Source: Rubrobacter tropicus (GTDB taxonomy: Bacteria > Actinomycetota > Rubrobacteria > Rubrobacterales > Rubrobacteraceae). From it: DNA of 64,000 nt. The position numbers were made by a program, and so were the translations under genes. Positions 45,442-56,682 of the stretch are shown here, in pieces. The stretch's first letter is position 1, and each line of letters begins with the position of its first letter. The stretch lies in NCBI RefSeq assembly GCF_011492945.1, contig NZ_CP045119.1, positions 1,302,001-1,366,000 of the forward strand, read 5' to 3'. The notes beneath the pieces are model-generated. The model saw nothing but the letters and a program-made list of their open reading frames with translations. It was not told the origin of the DNA and ran no database searches.

Positions 45442-45939
45442 ATGAAAAAGATGGCGGTCCTTGCGCTCGTGACGATGCTCGTACTGGTTCCGGCCGGGGC
45501 GGCGATGGCGGCAAACCTCGTCGGTACCAGCGCGCCCGAGACAATATCGGGCACCGGTTCAAAAGACGTGATCAAGGGCCTTGGGGGCGGCGACGCGCTC
45601 CACGGCCTGGGCGGCGCGGACGGCGTCTACGGCGGCTTCGGTGACGACCTGATCCGGGGCGGCCCCGGCGGGGACAACCCCGGCTTCGACATCGGCCCCA
45701 ACGTTCCCGGCCTCTACGGCAGCTTCGGCGACGACCGGGTCGAGGGCAACGGCGGTGACGACCTGATAGTGGGCGGGTCGGGCGCCGACCTCTTGCTCGG
45801 CGGTGCCGGCGACGACCGGATCGGCGACCCGGGTCCGGATTCTGTCGACGTGATCCGCTGCGGAACCGGCGAGGATTTCGTGGAAGCCGGCCACAACGAC
45901 GTCGTGGACCCCGACTGCGAGAGGGTGAACCGCTCGTAG
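45442..45939 (+). CDS. Secreted RTX-like calcium-binding repeat protein
   Basis: The 165-residue protein has a signal peptide (MKKMAVLALVTMLVLVPAGAAMA) and then hemolysin-type nonapeptide repeats GGxGDD/GGxGAD (GLGGADGVYGGFGDD, GNGGDDLIVGGSGADLLLGGAGDD). The C-terminus has two cysteines (RCGTGEDFVEAGHNDVVDPDCERV). It would fold as a calcium-bound beta roll outside the cell. A related C-terminal motif occurs in the truncated gene at 63699-64000. Confidence 0.85.
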   Translation: MKKMAVLALVTMLVLVPAGAAMAANLVGTSAPETISGTGSKDVIKGLGGGDALHGLGGADGVYGGFGDDLIRGGPGGDNPGFDIGPNVPGLYGSFGDDRVEGNGGDDLIVGGSGADLLLGGAGDDRIGDPGPDSVDVIRCGTGEDFVEAGHNDVVDPDCERVNRS

Positions 45940-45962
45940 GGGAGATCGGAAGGAGAACGGAC

Positions 45963-46238
45963 ATGAAAGAGTCGGTAAAGCACGCCGGGATCATCGGCAG
46001 CGTCCCCGGTGCGGCCGGGCGCGAGGTCCCGTCGAAGTCGGGCTGGATCTCCCTGATAGACGATACCGCGCGTCGGCTGACGCGCCGCGAACCACGCACC
46101 ACCGCGGTCGATACGGACACGCGGACCGGGGAGCGAAACGCGCGCGACCCCGGTACGTCCCGTTCCGCGCTAGACGCGGGCCTTACAGGGGGCATGACGT
46201 TCCTGTTCGACGGGTCCGGGAAGGGCCGGAGGCGCTGA
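45963..46238 (+). CDS. Hypothetical protein, 91 aa
   Basis: ATG 45963 follows AAGGAG by seven bases, 24 bases after the RTX-like gene, so co-transcription is likely. The product has no recognised domain, is rich in Arg, Thr and Gly, and contains SKSGWISLIDDTARRLTRREPR as its most ordered part. The C-terminal third looks less protein-like, so a frame error near the end cannot be excluded. Confidence 0.45.
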   Translation: MKESVKHAGIIGSVPGAAGREVPSKSGWISLIDDTARRLTRREPRTTAVDTDTRTGERNARDPGTSRSALDAGLTGGMTFLFDGSGKGRRR

Positions 46239-46388
46239 CGCCGGGGGTTCCGGGAGTCACCACCGCCAGGACCGGATCTGTAATCGGCGCGGTCCAAGAC
46301 CACGGCGCGGCTATCTCCGCCCGCCTCCGCGATCCCGACGCAAACGGCGTCGCGTCGTACCGATGCACGCGAAGACGAGGAGAACCTC

Positions 46389-46898
46389 ACGAATACCAAA
46401 GACGAGAAGCTGATCGGCCCGGGCGAGGGTGCGTATCTTCCGGTCCTGGACATAGTCCACAAGGTCACGGCGGGGGCCACCGGCGGTTCGCTCGTGATCG
46501 ACGAGTGGGGCCTGCCCCCGGGGCGGATGATCCCCCCGCACACCCACGCCCGCGAGGACGAATGCTCGTTCGTGCTGGAGGGCGAGCTCACGTGCTACGT
46601 CGGCGGCGAGGTCGTGGTGGCCCCGGCCGGCTCCTACGTCGTCAAGCCGCGGGCGGTACCCCACGCCTTCTACAACGCGGGCACGAAGACGGTCAGGATC
46701 ATGGAGATCCTCACACCCGGCGGAAGGTTCGAGGGTTACTTCGACGAATACGAGGAGATCGTCTCGGGCGCGTTGGACGAAGACGAGCGTCGGAAAGCTC
46801 GGGCCGGGCTTGGCGAGCGCCACGGGATAACCTGGCACGACGCTCTCATCCCCGAGGTCGGCGCGCGTTTCGGCATCGAGGGCCGGGGCGACGGTTGA
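46389..46898 (+). CDS. Cupin-domain protein with ACG in place of the start codon
   Basis: The 169-residue frame has the cupin motifs PPHTHAREDECSFVLEGELTCYVGG and VVKPRAVPHAFYNAGTKTVRIMEIL, giving the usual His/Glu metal site. The conserved N-terminus (NTKDEKLIGPGEGAYLPVLDIVHKVTAG) is in frame upstream of the first GTG at 46494. At its head stands ACG 46389, seven bases after GAGGAG, where an ATG would be expected. Either ACG is used, or the base is a mutation or an error. GTG 46494 would cut away the first beta strands. Confidence 0.75.
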   Translation, partial: TNTKDEKLIGPGEGAYLPVLDIVHKVTAGATGGSLVIDEWGLPPGRMIPPHTHAREDECSFVLEGELTCYVGGEVVVAPAGSYVVKPRAVPHAFYNAGTKTVRIMEILTPGGRFEGYFDEYEEIVSGALDEDERRKARAGLGERHGITWHDALIPEVGARFGIEGRGDG

Positions 46899-46933
46899 TC
46901 CGGGTGGGGGATGTCGTTTCGAAAGGAGTAGAG

Positions 46934-47293
46934 ATGTACCAGGAGACGGACGGCGTCGCGGCGGCGGGGGATGGTCCCGCGCGGTCACTCGTGGAAGGCG
47001 AACGACTCAAGGTCGTCCGGCTGGGCTCTGGAGCCCGCGAGGTCCCGCAGGGCGTACTGGGCCTGGACGCGATCTCGCACGCTGCCGTGGGCTCGGGGGG
47101 CATGATGAGGAGAGACGAGCAACGGCTGCGTGGCGCCCGCGCGGTGGATGAGCGTGGGGTGGCCCGTTTCTCGTCCGGGTCCATGCCTGACCGCCGTGTC
47201 CCTGACCCTGGGCCAGCAAAGCAAACGGGCATCCGCCAGGGGCCGGCGTCCGCGTGGTTTCGTTTCCTCGTGCCAGATCGGGGGGCGCGGTGA
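46934..47293 (+). CDS. Hypothetical protein, 119 aa, coupled to the SDR gene
   Basis: ATG 46934 follows a strong GAAAGGAG and the TGA stop overlaps the next gene's GTG (GTGA), so translation is likely. The first half (residues 1-55, SLVEGERLKVVRLGSGAREVPQG) looks protein-like; the second half is Arg- and Pro-rich and may be out of frame because of an unseen error. No family recognised. Confidence 0.45.
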   Translation: MYQETDGVAAAGDGPARSLVEGERLKVVRLGSGAREVPQGVLGLDAISHAAVGSGGMMRRDEQRLRGARAVDERGVARFSSGSMPDRRVPDPGPAKQTGIRQGPASAWFRFLVPDRGAR

Positions 47294-48189
47294 CAGCCGG
47301 GGCGGGGGAGCGGGTCTCGCTCGTGACCGGCGGGACGGGCGGGATCGGCCGGACCGTGGCGCTCGGGCTCGCCCGCGGCGGCGACCGAGTCCTGTTCGTC
47401 GGCCGCAGCGAGGAGCGCGGATCTCGGGTGCTGGACGAACTGCGTCAGGCACTCCCCGGGGTGGACCACGTCTTCCTGCCGGCGGACCTCTCGCTTCTCT
47501 CGGAGACGGCCCGCGTGGCCGATAGGGTGGCACGTCTCTCCGACCGGCTTGACGCGGCGGTGTTCTGCGCCGGCATTCTGTCCACCATACCGGAGTGGAC
47601 GTCCGAGGGCCTCGAGCGCAACTTCGTTCTCAACTACCTCACCCGCTACCTGCTGGCGCGGCGGCTGTTGCCCGTCTTGACCGAAGCGCCCTCGGGACGT
47701 CTGGTCCTCGTCTCGAACGCGGGGATGTACGGGGACAGCCTGGACTTCGACGACCTGCAGCACCGTCGGGGTAGGCCCGGGACGCGGGTGGCAGGCCGCA
47801 CCCAGTTCGCAAACGACCTGCTGTGCGTGGAGCTGGCTGACCGGCTGCGCGGCACACGGGTGGAGGTGACGTGCGTATTCCCCGGCGTGACGGACACCGG
47901 CGTCTTCCGCAACGCCCGCGGCCTGCCACGGGTTATGCGCGCCCTGGCGCCTGTGGTCCTGCGCCTGCTGGCGTCGTCGCCCGAAACGGCGGCCCGCACA
48001 CCGGTCTACCTTGCGCAGGATGCTCGGGCCACGGGCACCGGGGGCCGCTTCTACGGCCCGAAGCTGGAAGAGCGCAAGGTCCCGAAGCGCGCGCAAAGAC
48101 AGGAAAGGCGGAGCGGGTTGTGGGCCGCCAGCGAGAAACTCGTGCGGCCGTACCTGGAACAGGTCGGATCTAAAGGAGAGACGAAATGA
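47290..48189 (+). CDS. Short-chain dehydrogenase-like protein lacking the catalytic Tyr and Lys
   Basis: The 299-residue Rossmann protein has the NAD(P) motif SLVTGGTGGIGRTVAL (residues 10-25) and the LVSNAGMYGDS serine region. Where active SDRs of this group have Y-G-x-S-K-L-A-N, this protein has A168-G-R-T-Q172-F-A-N, so both the catalytic tyrosine and lysine are missing; the NNAG motif is also changed to FCAG. It may bind cofactor without catalysing oxidoreduction. Start and stop overlap the neighbours on both sides (GTGA, ATGA). Confidence 0.85.
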   Translation: MTAGAGERVSLVTGGTGGIGRTVALGLARGGDRVLFVGRSEERGSRVLDELRQALPGVDHVFLPADLSLLSETARVADRVARLSDRLDAAVFCAGILSTIPEWTSEGLERNFVLNYLTRYLLARRLLPVLTEAPSGRLVLVSNAGMYGDSLDFDDLQHRRGRPGTRVAGRTQFANDLLCVELADRLRGTRVEVTCVFPGVTDTGVFRNARGLPRVMRALAPVVLRLLASSPETAARTPVYLAQDARATGTGGRFYGPKLEERKVPKRAQRQERRSGLWAASEKLVRPYLEQVGSKGETK

Positions 48190-48635
48190 CGAAGCAACGG
48201 ACGACCGATCTCGAAAAGATGAACGAACAGGAAGCGGCCCGCTTCCTGACCGGGCTGCTGTCCAGGCTCGACCCCGAAGAGGAATACGACGCGCGGCACC
48301 CGGAAGACTACGTGATGGAGATGCCCCAGTCCGGGGAGCGTTTTCGGGGCAGGGAGAACCTGCGAATGATGCAGGAGGCCTACCCCACCACCCAACCTCC
48401 ATCCGTCCGGTTGCGCCGGGTGCTGGTCAGGGAGGGGCTGTGGGTCGTCGAGGGGGTCAGCTACTACGGGGACAGGCGAGCATCCGACGTGGTGATGATC
48501 TCCGAGCTGCGCGACGGGAGGATGTGGCGGGACAGGTGGTACTTCGCCGAGCCGTTCGAGGCCCCGGAGTGGCGGGCGCGGTGGGTCGAGAGGATGGGGC
48601 GTGACGCGTTTGAGACCCGGCCTAGCGGCTACTGA
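48186..48635 (+). CDS. SnoaL/NTF2-like protein
   Basis: The 149-residue product has the NTF2-like pattern: EYDARHPEDYVMEMPQSGERFRGRENLRMMQEAYP, VREGLWVVEGVSYYGDRRASDVVMISELRDGRMWRDRWYFAEPFEAPEWR, reduced here to the marks GRENLRMMQ and DGRMWRDRWYFAEPFE that define the family. ATG 48186 overlaps the SDR stop (ATGA). The coupled SDR-NTF2 pair suggests a shared small-molecule substrate or ligand. Confidence 0.78.
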   Translation: MTKQRTTDLEKMNEQEAARFLTGLLSRLDPEEEYDARHPEDYVMEMPQSGERFRGRENLRMMQEAYPTTQPPSVRLRRVLVREGLWVVEGVSYYGDRRASDVVMISELRDGRMWRDRWYFAEPFEAPEWRARWVERMGRDAFETRPSGY

Positions 48636-48676
48636 ACACACCCATGGCTCTAAGCAGCGATCAAAGGAGGCCGGTT

Positions 48677-48853
48677 TTGTACGGCATGAGTGAGTACCTG
48701 CTGATCATGCACGAGGTCCAGAAGGCCCGCATGGCGCGCCACCGGAATGAGAGGGCGTGTCCGAAGAGGAGCGTGCCCGAAGGGGGAAAGCTGCGACGCG
48801 CAGGCCCGAGGGTGGTTCCACCCTGTCCAGCATACGTCGCGCATCGTCCATGA
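48677..48853 (+). CDS. Small hypothetical protein, 58 aa
   Basis: TTG 48677 follows AAAGGAGG (48663-48670), one of the strongest ribosome sites in the window. The N-terminal 25 residues (YGMSEYLLIMHEVQKARMARHRNER) are helical and likely the functional part; the remainder is Pro- and Arg-rich. No family recognised. Confidence 0.45.
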   Translation: MYGMSEYLLIMHEVQKARMARHRNERACPKRSVPEGGKLRRAGPRVVPPCPAYVAHRP

Positions 48854-48877
48854 GAGACAAAATCGAAAGGAAGCGTC

Positions 48878-49330
48878 GTGGACTTCTCTCACTTGTTTTT
48901 GATCGCCTGGACGGGCTTGATTTTCGCCGTTCTCGGTGAGATCTGGCTGGTCCAGATCGTCGTCTACCCCTTGTTCGGGAAGGTTGGGGAGGCCGAGTAC
49001 ACCGCCTACCACAAGTTCTACAGCAGCCGCATCCCGCTGCCCGTGATCGTCCCCGGTTTTGCCAGCTTTCTCTTGACGATACCGCTTGTCTTCCTCGCGC
49101 CGGAATCCGTGCCGCTCTGGATGTTGCTCGCGAACCTCGCGTGCGGGGTGGTCGGCCTGCTGGTCACCGTTGCGCTCGAAATACCGCGCCACGCCAGGCT
49201 GGAGAACGGCGGCAAGCAGGTGAAGGTGATCCGGGAGCTCGTCCGCTACAACTGGCCCCGAACCTTCTCCATCACGGGCTCGGCCTTACTGACTTTGCTG
49301 ATGCTCCTCTCGGCCTTCCGGCCGGCGTGA
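48878..49330 (+). CDS. Four-helix membrane protein
   Basis: The 150-residue protein has about four membrane segments with conserved-looking loops (EIWLVQIVVYPLFGKVGEAEYTAYHKFYSSRI and WPRTFSITGSALLTLLMLL), resembling DUF1772-type integral membrane proteins. GTG 48878 follows GAAAGGAAG. The stop overlaps the ATG of the next membrane gene (TGATG). Confidence 0.75.
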   Translation: MDFSHLFLIAWTGLIFAVLGEIWLVQIVVYPLFGKVGEAEYTAYHKFYSSRIPLPVIVPGFASFLLTIPLVFLAPESVPLWMLLANLACGVVGLLVTVALEIPRHARLENGGKQVKVIRELVRYNWPRTFSITGSALLTLLMLLSAFRPA

Positions 49331-50022
49331 TGGCGGCGCGGGCGGGCTCGGGGGGTTCTCCCGCCCCTGGAGGGCCCCCGCCCCGGAATGCGGGCGTTAC
49401 GCTGTTGCGGGTGGCCTGGCTCGCCGTCGCGCTCGGCCTTGCGATGGAGGGGCTGTTGCTGCTGCTCGCCGCCGGGTTTGGGGAGGCTCTTGGTCTCAAG
49501 GCGCTCGTGGCTGACGTGATCCGGAACGTCACCTGGTCCGTCTTTGTGTGCGTGGGCCTCGCCGTCGGGACGACGATCTCGAGGATCCAGGTTCCCGCGA
49601 TGGGTCTCTTCGGGCTCCTCGCGGCACCCCTGGCCTTCGAGGTCTCCCGGACCGTCCACAAGGGAACCCTCCAGGCGCTCGCCGTCTCAGGCGCCGAGGG
49701 TGCCGCGGCCTCGCCGGTGCTGCTCGCCTTCGTCAAGGGCGTCGAGTACGGGTGCCTCGGGCTCCTGGTCGGCTGGCTCGGGAACCGCTCCTGGGGAGGG
49801 GCGCTGGCGCACGTCGGGGTAGGCCTCGCCGTCGGGCTCGTTTTCGGCGGCACGATCCTGGCCCTCACCCTCGGCGCTTCGCCGGGCCCCGTGCCGACGG
49901 CCGATCTTTTATCCCAGGGCCTCAACGAGCTCCTCTTTCCCGTAGGCTGCTCCCTCGTGCTCTTCTCCGCCGGCGCGCTGGGGAGGAGGATGCCGCCCCA
50001 GGGTTCTCGAGCAGCTTCTTGA
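49330..50022 (+). CDS. Polytopic membrane protein, unknown
   Basis: The 230-residue product has about six membrane segments, a Gly/Pro-rich N-terminal region and a segment EVSRTVHKGTLQALAVSG between helices. No family recognised with confidence. It is coupled to the preceding membrane gene, and the two may form a complex. Confidence 0.7.
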   Translation: MAARAGSGGSPAPGGPPPRNAGVTLLRVAWLAVALGLAMEGLLLLLAAGFGEALGLKALVADVIRNVTWSVFVCVGLAVGTTISRIQVPAMGLFGLLAAPLAFEVSRTVHKGTLQALAVSGAEGAAASPVLLAFVKGVEYGCLGLLVGWLGNRSWGGALAHVGVGLAVGLVFGGTILALTLGASPGPVPTADLLSQGLNELLFPVGCSLVLFSAGALGRRMPPQGSRAAS

Positions 50023-50058
50023 GGATCGCGAGCCTACGCCCGAAGAGAGGAACCAGAG

Positions 50059-50613
50059 ATGGACGTATCGGGACCCGCGCCCACCCTAAAGACGGAGCGG
50101 CTTACGCTGCGACCGCTCGGCGCGGCCGACCTCGAAGACCTGCACCGCATCTCGAACGAGCCGGCGGTGCGCCGCCACCTGTGGGACGACGAGCCCGTGT
50201 CCAGGGCCGCTCTCCGGGCTCTCATCGCCCGGAGCCGGCGTACTTTCTCTTCGCGGAACGTCGGCCTCTTCGGCGTGAGGTTTCGCAGTGGGGCTGACCT
50301 GCTCGGTTTCTGCGGCCTGGTCCGTCTGGACGGCATGGAAGAGATGGAACTCGCGTACGAGTTGACACGGGAGGTCTGGGGCAGGGGGCTCGCGACGGAG
50401 GCGGCGCTTGCCTGCCTGCGGCACGCCTTCGAAGAGGCGGGGCTGGAGCGCGTGATCGCCGGCGCCGACCCGCCCAACACGGCCTCGCTCCGCGTCATCG
50501 AGAAGCTCGGCATGAAGCCCGCCGGCAACCTCAACCCCCTGGCCCCGGACGAGCCCTACTACGCCCTCCACCGGACGGAGCTCCCGCACAAGACGAACGA
50601 TCAGAACAAATAA
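50059..50613 (+). CDS. GNAT acetyltransferase, RimJ/RimL type
   Basis: The 184-residue protein has the RimJ/RimL pattern: LKTERLTLRPLGAADLEDLHRI at the start, VWGRGLATEAALACLRHAFEEAGLERVIAGADPPNTASLRVIEKLGMKPAG later, here marked by GRGLATEA (acetyl-CoA site) and NTASLRVIEKLGM. Such proteins acetylate N-terminal amines of proteins or small amines. AGAGAGGA precedes ATG 50059. It lies at the end of the accessory cluster. Confidence 0.85.
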   Translation: MDVSGPAPTLKTERLTLRPLGAADLEDLHRISNEPAVRRHLWDDEPVSRAALRALIARSRRTFSSRNVGLFGVRFRSGADLLGFCGLVRLDGMEEMELAYELTREVWGRGLATEAALACLRHAFEEAGLERVIAGADPPNTASLRVIEKLGMKPAGNLNPLAPDEPYYALHRTELPHKTNDQNK

Positions 50614-50720
50614 AGCTATCAGCGGTCTGCTATCAGCTTTCGGCCATGGACAAGAAAGCTGAGGGCTGAGAGCGCAGGCCGCCAGGCCGAAGCGGGCTGA
50701 TCGCTGACGGCGCGGTTTTC
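50613..50720. repeat. Intergenic long palindrome A4
   Basis: AGCTATCAGCGGTCTGCTATCAGC begins directly at the GNAT stop; GCTGAGGGCTGAGAGC and GCGGGCTGATCGCTGAC (to 50709) are the opposite arm. It separates convergent GNAT and metH and may end both transcripts. Confidence 0.65.
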
Positions 50721-50733
50721 GTGAACGCTGCTG

Positions 50734-54513
<3,780 letters not shown>

Positions 54514-54526
54514 ATGCCTCTATTCT

Positions 54527-54593
54527 AGCTGTCAGCTTTCAGCCATCAGCCAAAAACGACTAGCCGACAGCTGACCGCTGAGTGCTGATAGCT
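54527..54593. repeat. Palindrome A5 between the fusion gene and metH
   Basis: AGCTGTCAGCTTTCAGCC... (54527-54550) pairs imperfectly with 54570-54593 across a 19-base loop. The second arm is translated: it encodes the last residues of the upstream fusion protein, whose TAG stop (54560-54562) lies in the loop. Confidence 0.7.
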
Positions 54594-56422
54594 TCGATCA
54601 CTTCCCCCGCCAAGTCCGGGGCGCTCGCCGGCGGCATTATGTACGCGCCGTTTACTAGCGGTTGGGCTTTGGCGAGTATGTTCTGGGCCACTTCTACCCC
54701 GTATTTCGGGGCGTCTTCGGGGGAGAGGGTGGCTAGCTTTTCGCGGACGGGTTTCGGGATGTCCACCCCTGGGACTTCGTGGTGGAGGAACTCGGCCTGG
54801 CGGGCGCTTCGCAGGGGCATCAGGCCGAGGAGGAGACAGGGGTCGAGGTCGCCGAGGCGTTCGAGGGCTACTTCGAGGGCTCCTATCTCGAAGACCGGCT
54901 GGGTCCAGAAGGCGTGGGCCCCGGCCCCGATCTTGCGCCTGAGCTTCTCGATCTCGCCGTCGAGGTCCTCGGCCGTCGGGTTGAAGGCGGAGCCTATGAG
55001 GAAGCCGGCGGGCCCGCCGATGGAGTTGCCCGCCAAATCTTCGCCCCGGTTCATCCTGGAGAGGATGTGAACCAGGCCCGCGGAGTCCGTGTCGAAGACG
55101 CCCGTGGCCTCGGGGTAGTCCCCGATCTGGGTAGGGTCGCCCGTTACCGCGAGGATGTTCTTTACCCCGAGGGCCGCGGCCCCTAGGAAGTCCGCCTGCA
55201 ACCCTATGATGTTCCGGTCTCTACAGGAGATGTGCGCGACGACCTCGATGCCGACCTCTTCCTGCACGATCCTGGCCGCCGCGACGGGGTGCATCCTGAG
55301 GCGCGCCCGCGCCCCGTCTGAGATGTCTATGGCGTCCACGCCGCGCTCCTTGAGCCGCCGCGACGCCTCGACCACCCTGGTGATGTCGTTGCCCCGCGGC
55401 AGGTCCACCTCGACGGCCACCGCGAAGCCGGTCCGAAGCTTCTCCGCGAGGTCCGTGGAGGGCCCGTCGAGGACCTCTTGCGGCTTCTCTTCTTCCACCG
55501 TTCTCACGGACACGCCGCGGTTCGGGGTGGTCCCGGGGCGGAAGTCGCGGAGGGCGTCCGCCAGGGCCTTTACGTGCTCCGGCGTCGTGCCGCAGCAGCC
55601 GCCGACGAGGCGGGCGCCGGCCTCCGCCAGCTTGCGGCCGTAGAGGGCGAAATGGTCCACGTCGCGGCGGAAGCGGACCTTGCCGTCCACGAGCTGGGGG
55701 AGGCCGGGGTTCGGGAAAGCGGCGACGGGGCCGACCTCCGCAGACATGCCTTCTATGATGCCGACCATCCGTTGCGGGCCGACCGTGCAGTTCGAGCCCG
55801 AGAGGTCCACGCCGAGGGCGGAGATCTCGCGCGCCGCCCGTCCCGGCAGGCCCTCGGACAAGGTCTCGCCGTCCTCGACGAAGGTCTTGTACGCGACTAT
55901 CGGGACCCCGAGGCCCCTGACGGCCTCGTGGGCGAGGCGGAGCTCGACGAGGTCGGTGAAGGTCTCCAGGACGAGGGCGTCGGCGCCGCCTTCCAGCAGC
56001 GCCTCGGCCTGTTCCAAAAAGACTGCGCGGGCCTCGGCCTCCGTGACCGGGCCGACGGGGCAGAGGGGGCGGCCGAGGGGGCCGATGGCGCCGAGAACCA
56101 GCGCCTTGCTCCCGTTGGTCCCTGCAATATCCGCGGCCTTGCGGGCCAGGCGGGCGCCCGCCTCGTTTACCTCGCGCACGCGGTCTTCCAGCTCGTGGAC
56201 CTCGAGTTTGAAGCGGTTGGCGGAGAAGGTGTTGGTCTCGATCACGCCGGCGCCGGCCCGGATGTACTCCTCGTGGATGCCGGCCACCATCTCGGGGTGG
56301 GTGACGTTGGCGCGGGCGTAGGGGTGGCCGAAGCCGACGCCGCGTTCGGCGAGGAGGGTGCCCATCGCGCCGTCCCCGATCAGGACGCCGGAGCCTGTCA
56401 TCTCCCTGAGATCGAAACTCAA
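54560..56422 (-). CDS. Homocysteine methyltransferase / methylenetetrahydrofolate reductase fusion
   Basis: The 620-residue protein joins an N-terminal homocysteine S-methyltransferase domain (1-300; LIGDGAMGTLLAERG, zinc cysteines in GSNCTVG and [10 protein letters not shown]) to a C-terminal MetF domain (about 325-610; EVDLPRGNDITRV, HISCRDRNIIGLQADFLGAAALGVKNILAVTGDP, FWTQPVFE). It supplies methyltetrahydrofolate and possibly transfers methyl to homocysteine, as in YitJ-type proteins. The TTG start (56420-56422) has GAGGAGAGAGG upstream, which lies in the 3' arm of the riboswitch expression hairpin. Confidence 0.95.
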   Translation of the reverse strand: MSFDLREMTGSGVLIGDGAMGTLLAERGVGFGHPYARANVTHPEMVAGIHEEYIRAGAGVIETNTFSANRFKLEVHELEDRVREVNEAGARLARKAADIAGTNGSKALVLGAIGPLGRPLCPVGPVTEAEARAVFLEQAEALLEGGADALVLETFTDLVELRLAHEAVRGLGVPIVAYKTFVEDGETLSEGLPGRAAREISALGVDLSGSNCTVGPQRMVGIIEGMSAEVGPVAAFPNPGLPQLVDGKVRFRRDVDHFALYGRKLAEAGARLVGGCCGTTPEHVKALADALRDFRPGTTPNRGVSVRTVEEEKPQEVLDGPSTDLAEKLRTGFAVAVEVDLPRGNDITRVVEASRRLKERGVDAIDISDGARARLRMHPVAAARIVQEEVGIEVVAHISCRDRNIIGLQADFLGAAALGVKNILAVTGDPTQIGDYPEATGVFDTDSAGLVHILSRMNRGEDLAGNSIGGPAGFLIGSAFNPTAEDLDGEIEKLRRKIGAGAHAFWTQPVFEIGALEVALERLGDLDPCLLLGLMPLRSARQAEFLHHEVPGVDIPKPVREKLATLSPEDAPKYGVEVAQNILAKAQPLVNGAYIMPPASAPDLAGEVIEAISTQRSAVG

Positions 56423-56429
56423 AAGAAAA

Positions 56430-56471
56430 CCTCTCTCCTCTTCGGTTGTGCGTCGGCGCGGGGGAGAGAGG
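56430..56471 (-). promoter_or_regulatory. Expression platform of the SAM riboswitch
   Basis: On the minus strand CCTCTCTCCCC (from 56461-56471) pairs with GGAGAGAGG (from 56430-56438), followed by TTTTC. The 3' arm is also the ribosome site of the fusion gene. The hairpin can therefore act as a terminator, as a ribosome-site blocker, or both. Confidence 0.75.
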
Positions 56472-56490
56472 CCAGTCGATGCGGTTCCGA

Positions 56491-56597
56491 CTCATCTCTC
56501 GGAGTATCCTCCGCGGGAGTTGGCACCTGCCACGGGGCTTTTACCCCGCCGGTCGCCGCGGCTTCAAAGGGCCCATCCCTCCACCGCTCTCGATGAG
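56491..56597 (-). ncRNA. SAM-I riboswitch (S-box)
   Basis: Read on the minus strand the element starts with CTCATCGAGAG, then GGTGGAGGGA, GGCCC, TGAAGCC, later GGTGCCAACTCC, and closes with GAGAGATGAG. P1 is CTCATC paired with GATGAG; the kink-turn and SAM-binding cores match the S-box consensus. It senses S-adenosylmethionine and turns off the downstream methionine genes when SAM is high. It ends about 70 bases before the start codon. Confidence 0.93.
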
Positions 56598-56632
56598 CGT
56601 CCGGGCCGGCAGTGCCAACCCCAGACCCACGA

Positions 56633-56661
56633 ATTACAGCACGGCAGGGGCGCCATTTCAA
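56633..56661 (-). promoter_or_regulatory. Promoter of the methionine operon
   Basis: Minus strand: TTGAAA (56656-56661), 17 bases, TGTAAT (56633-56638) preceded by TGC. The start point would be about 56626, some 30 bases before the riboswitch. Confidence 0.8.
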
Positions 56662-56682
56662 TTCGGAAGGGCGGAAGGCCCG

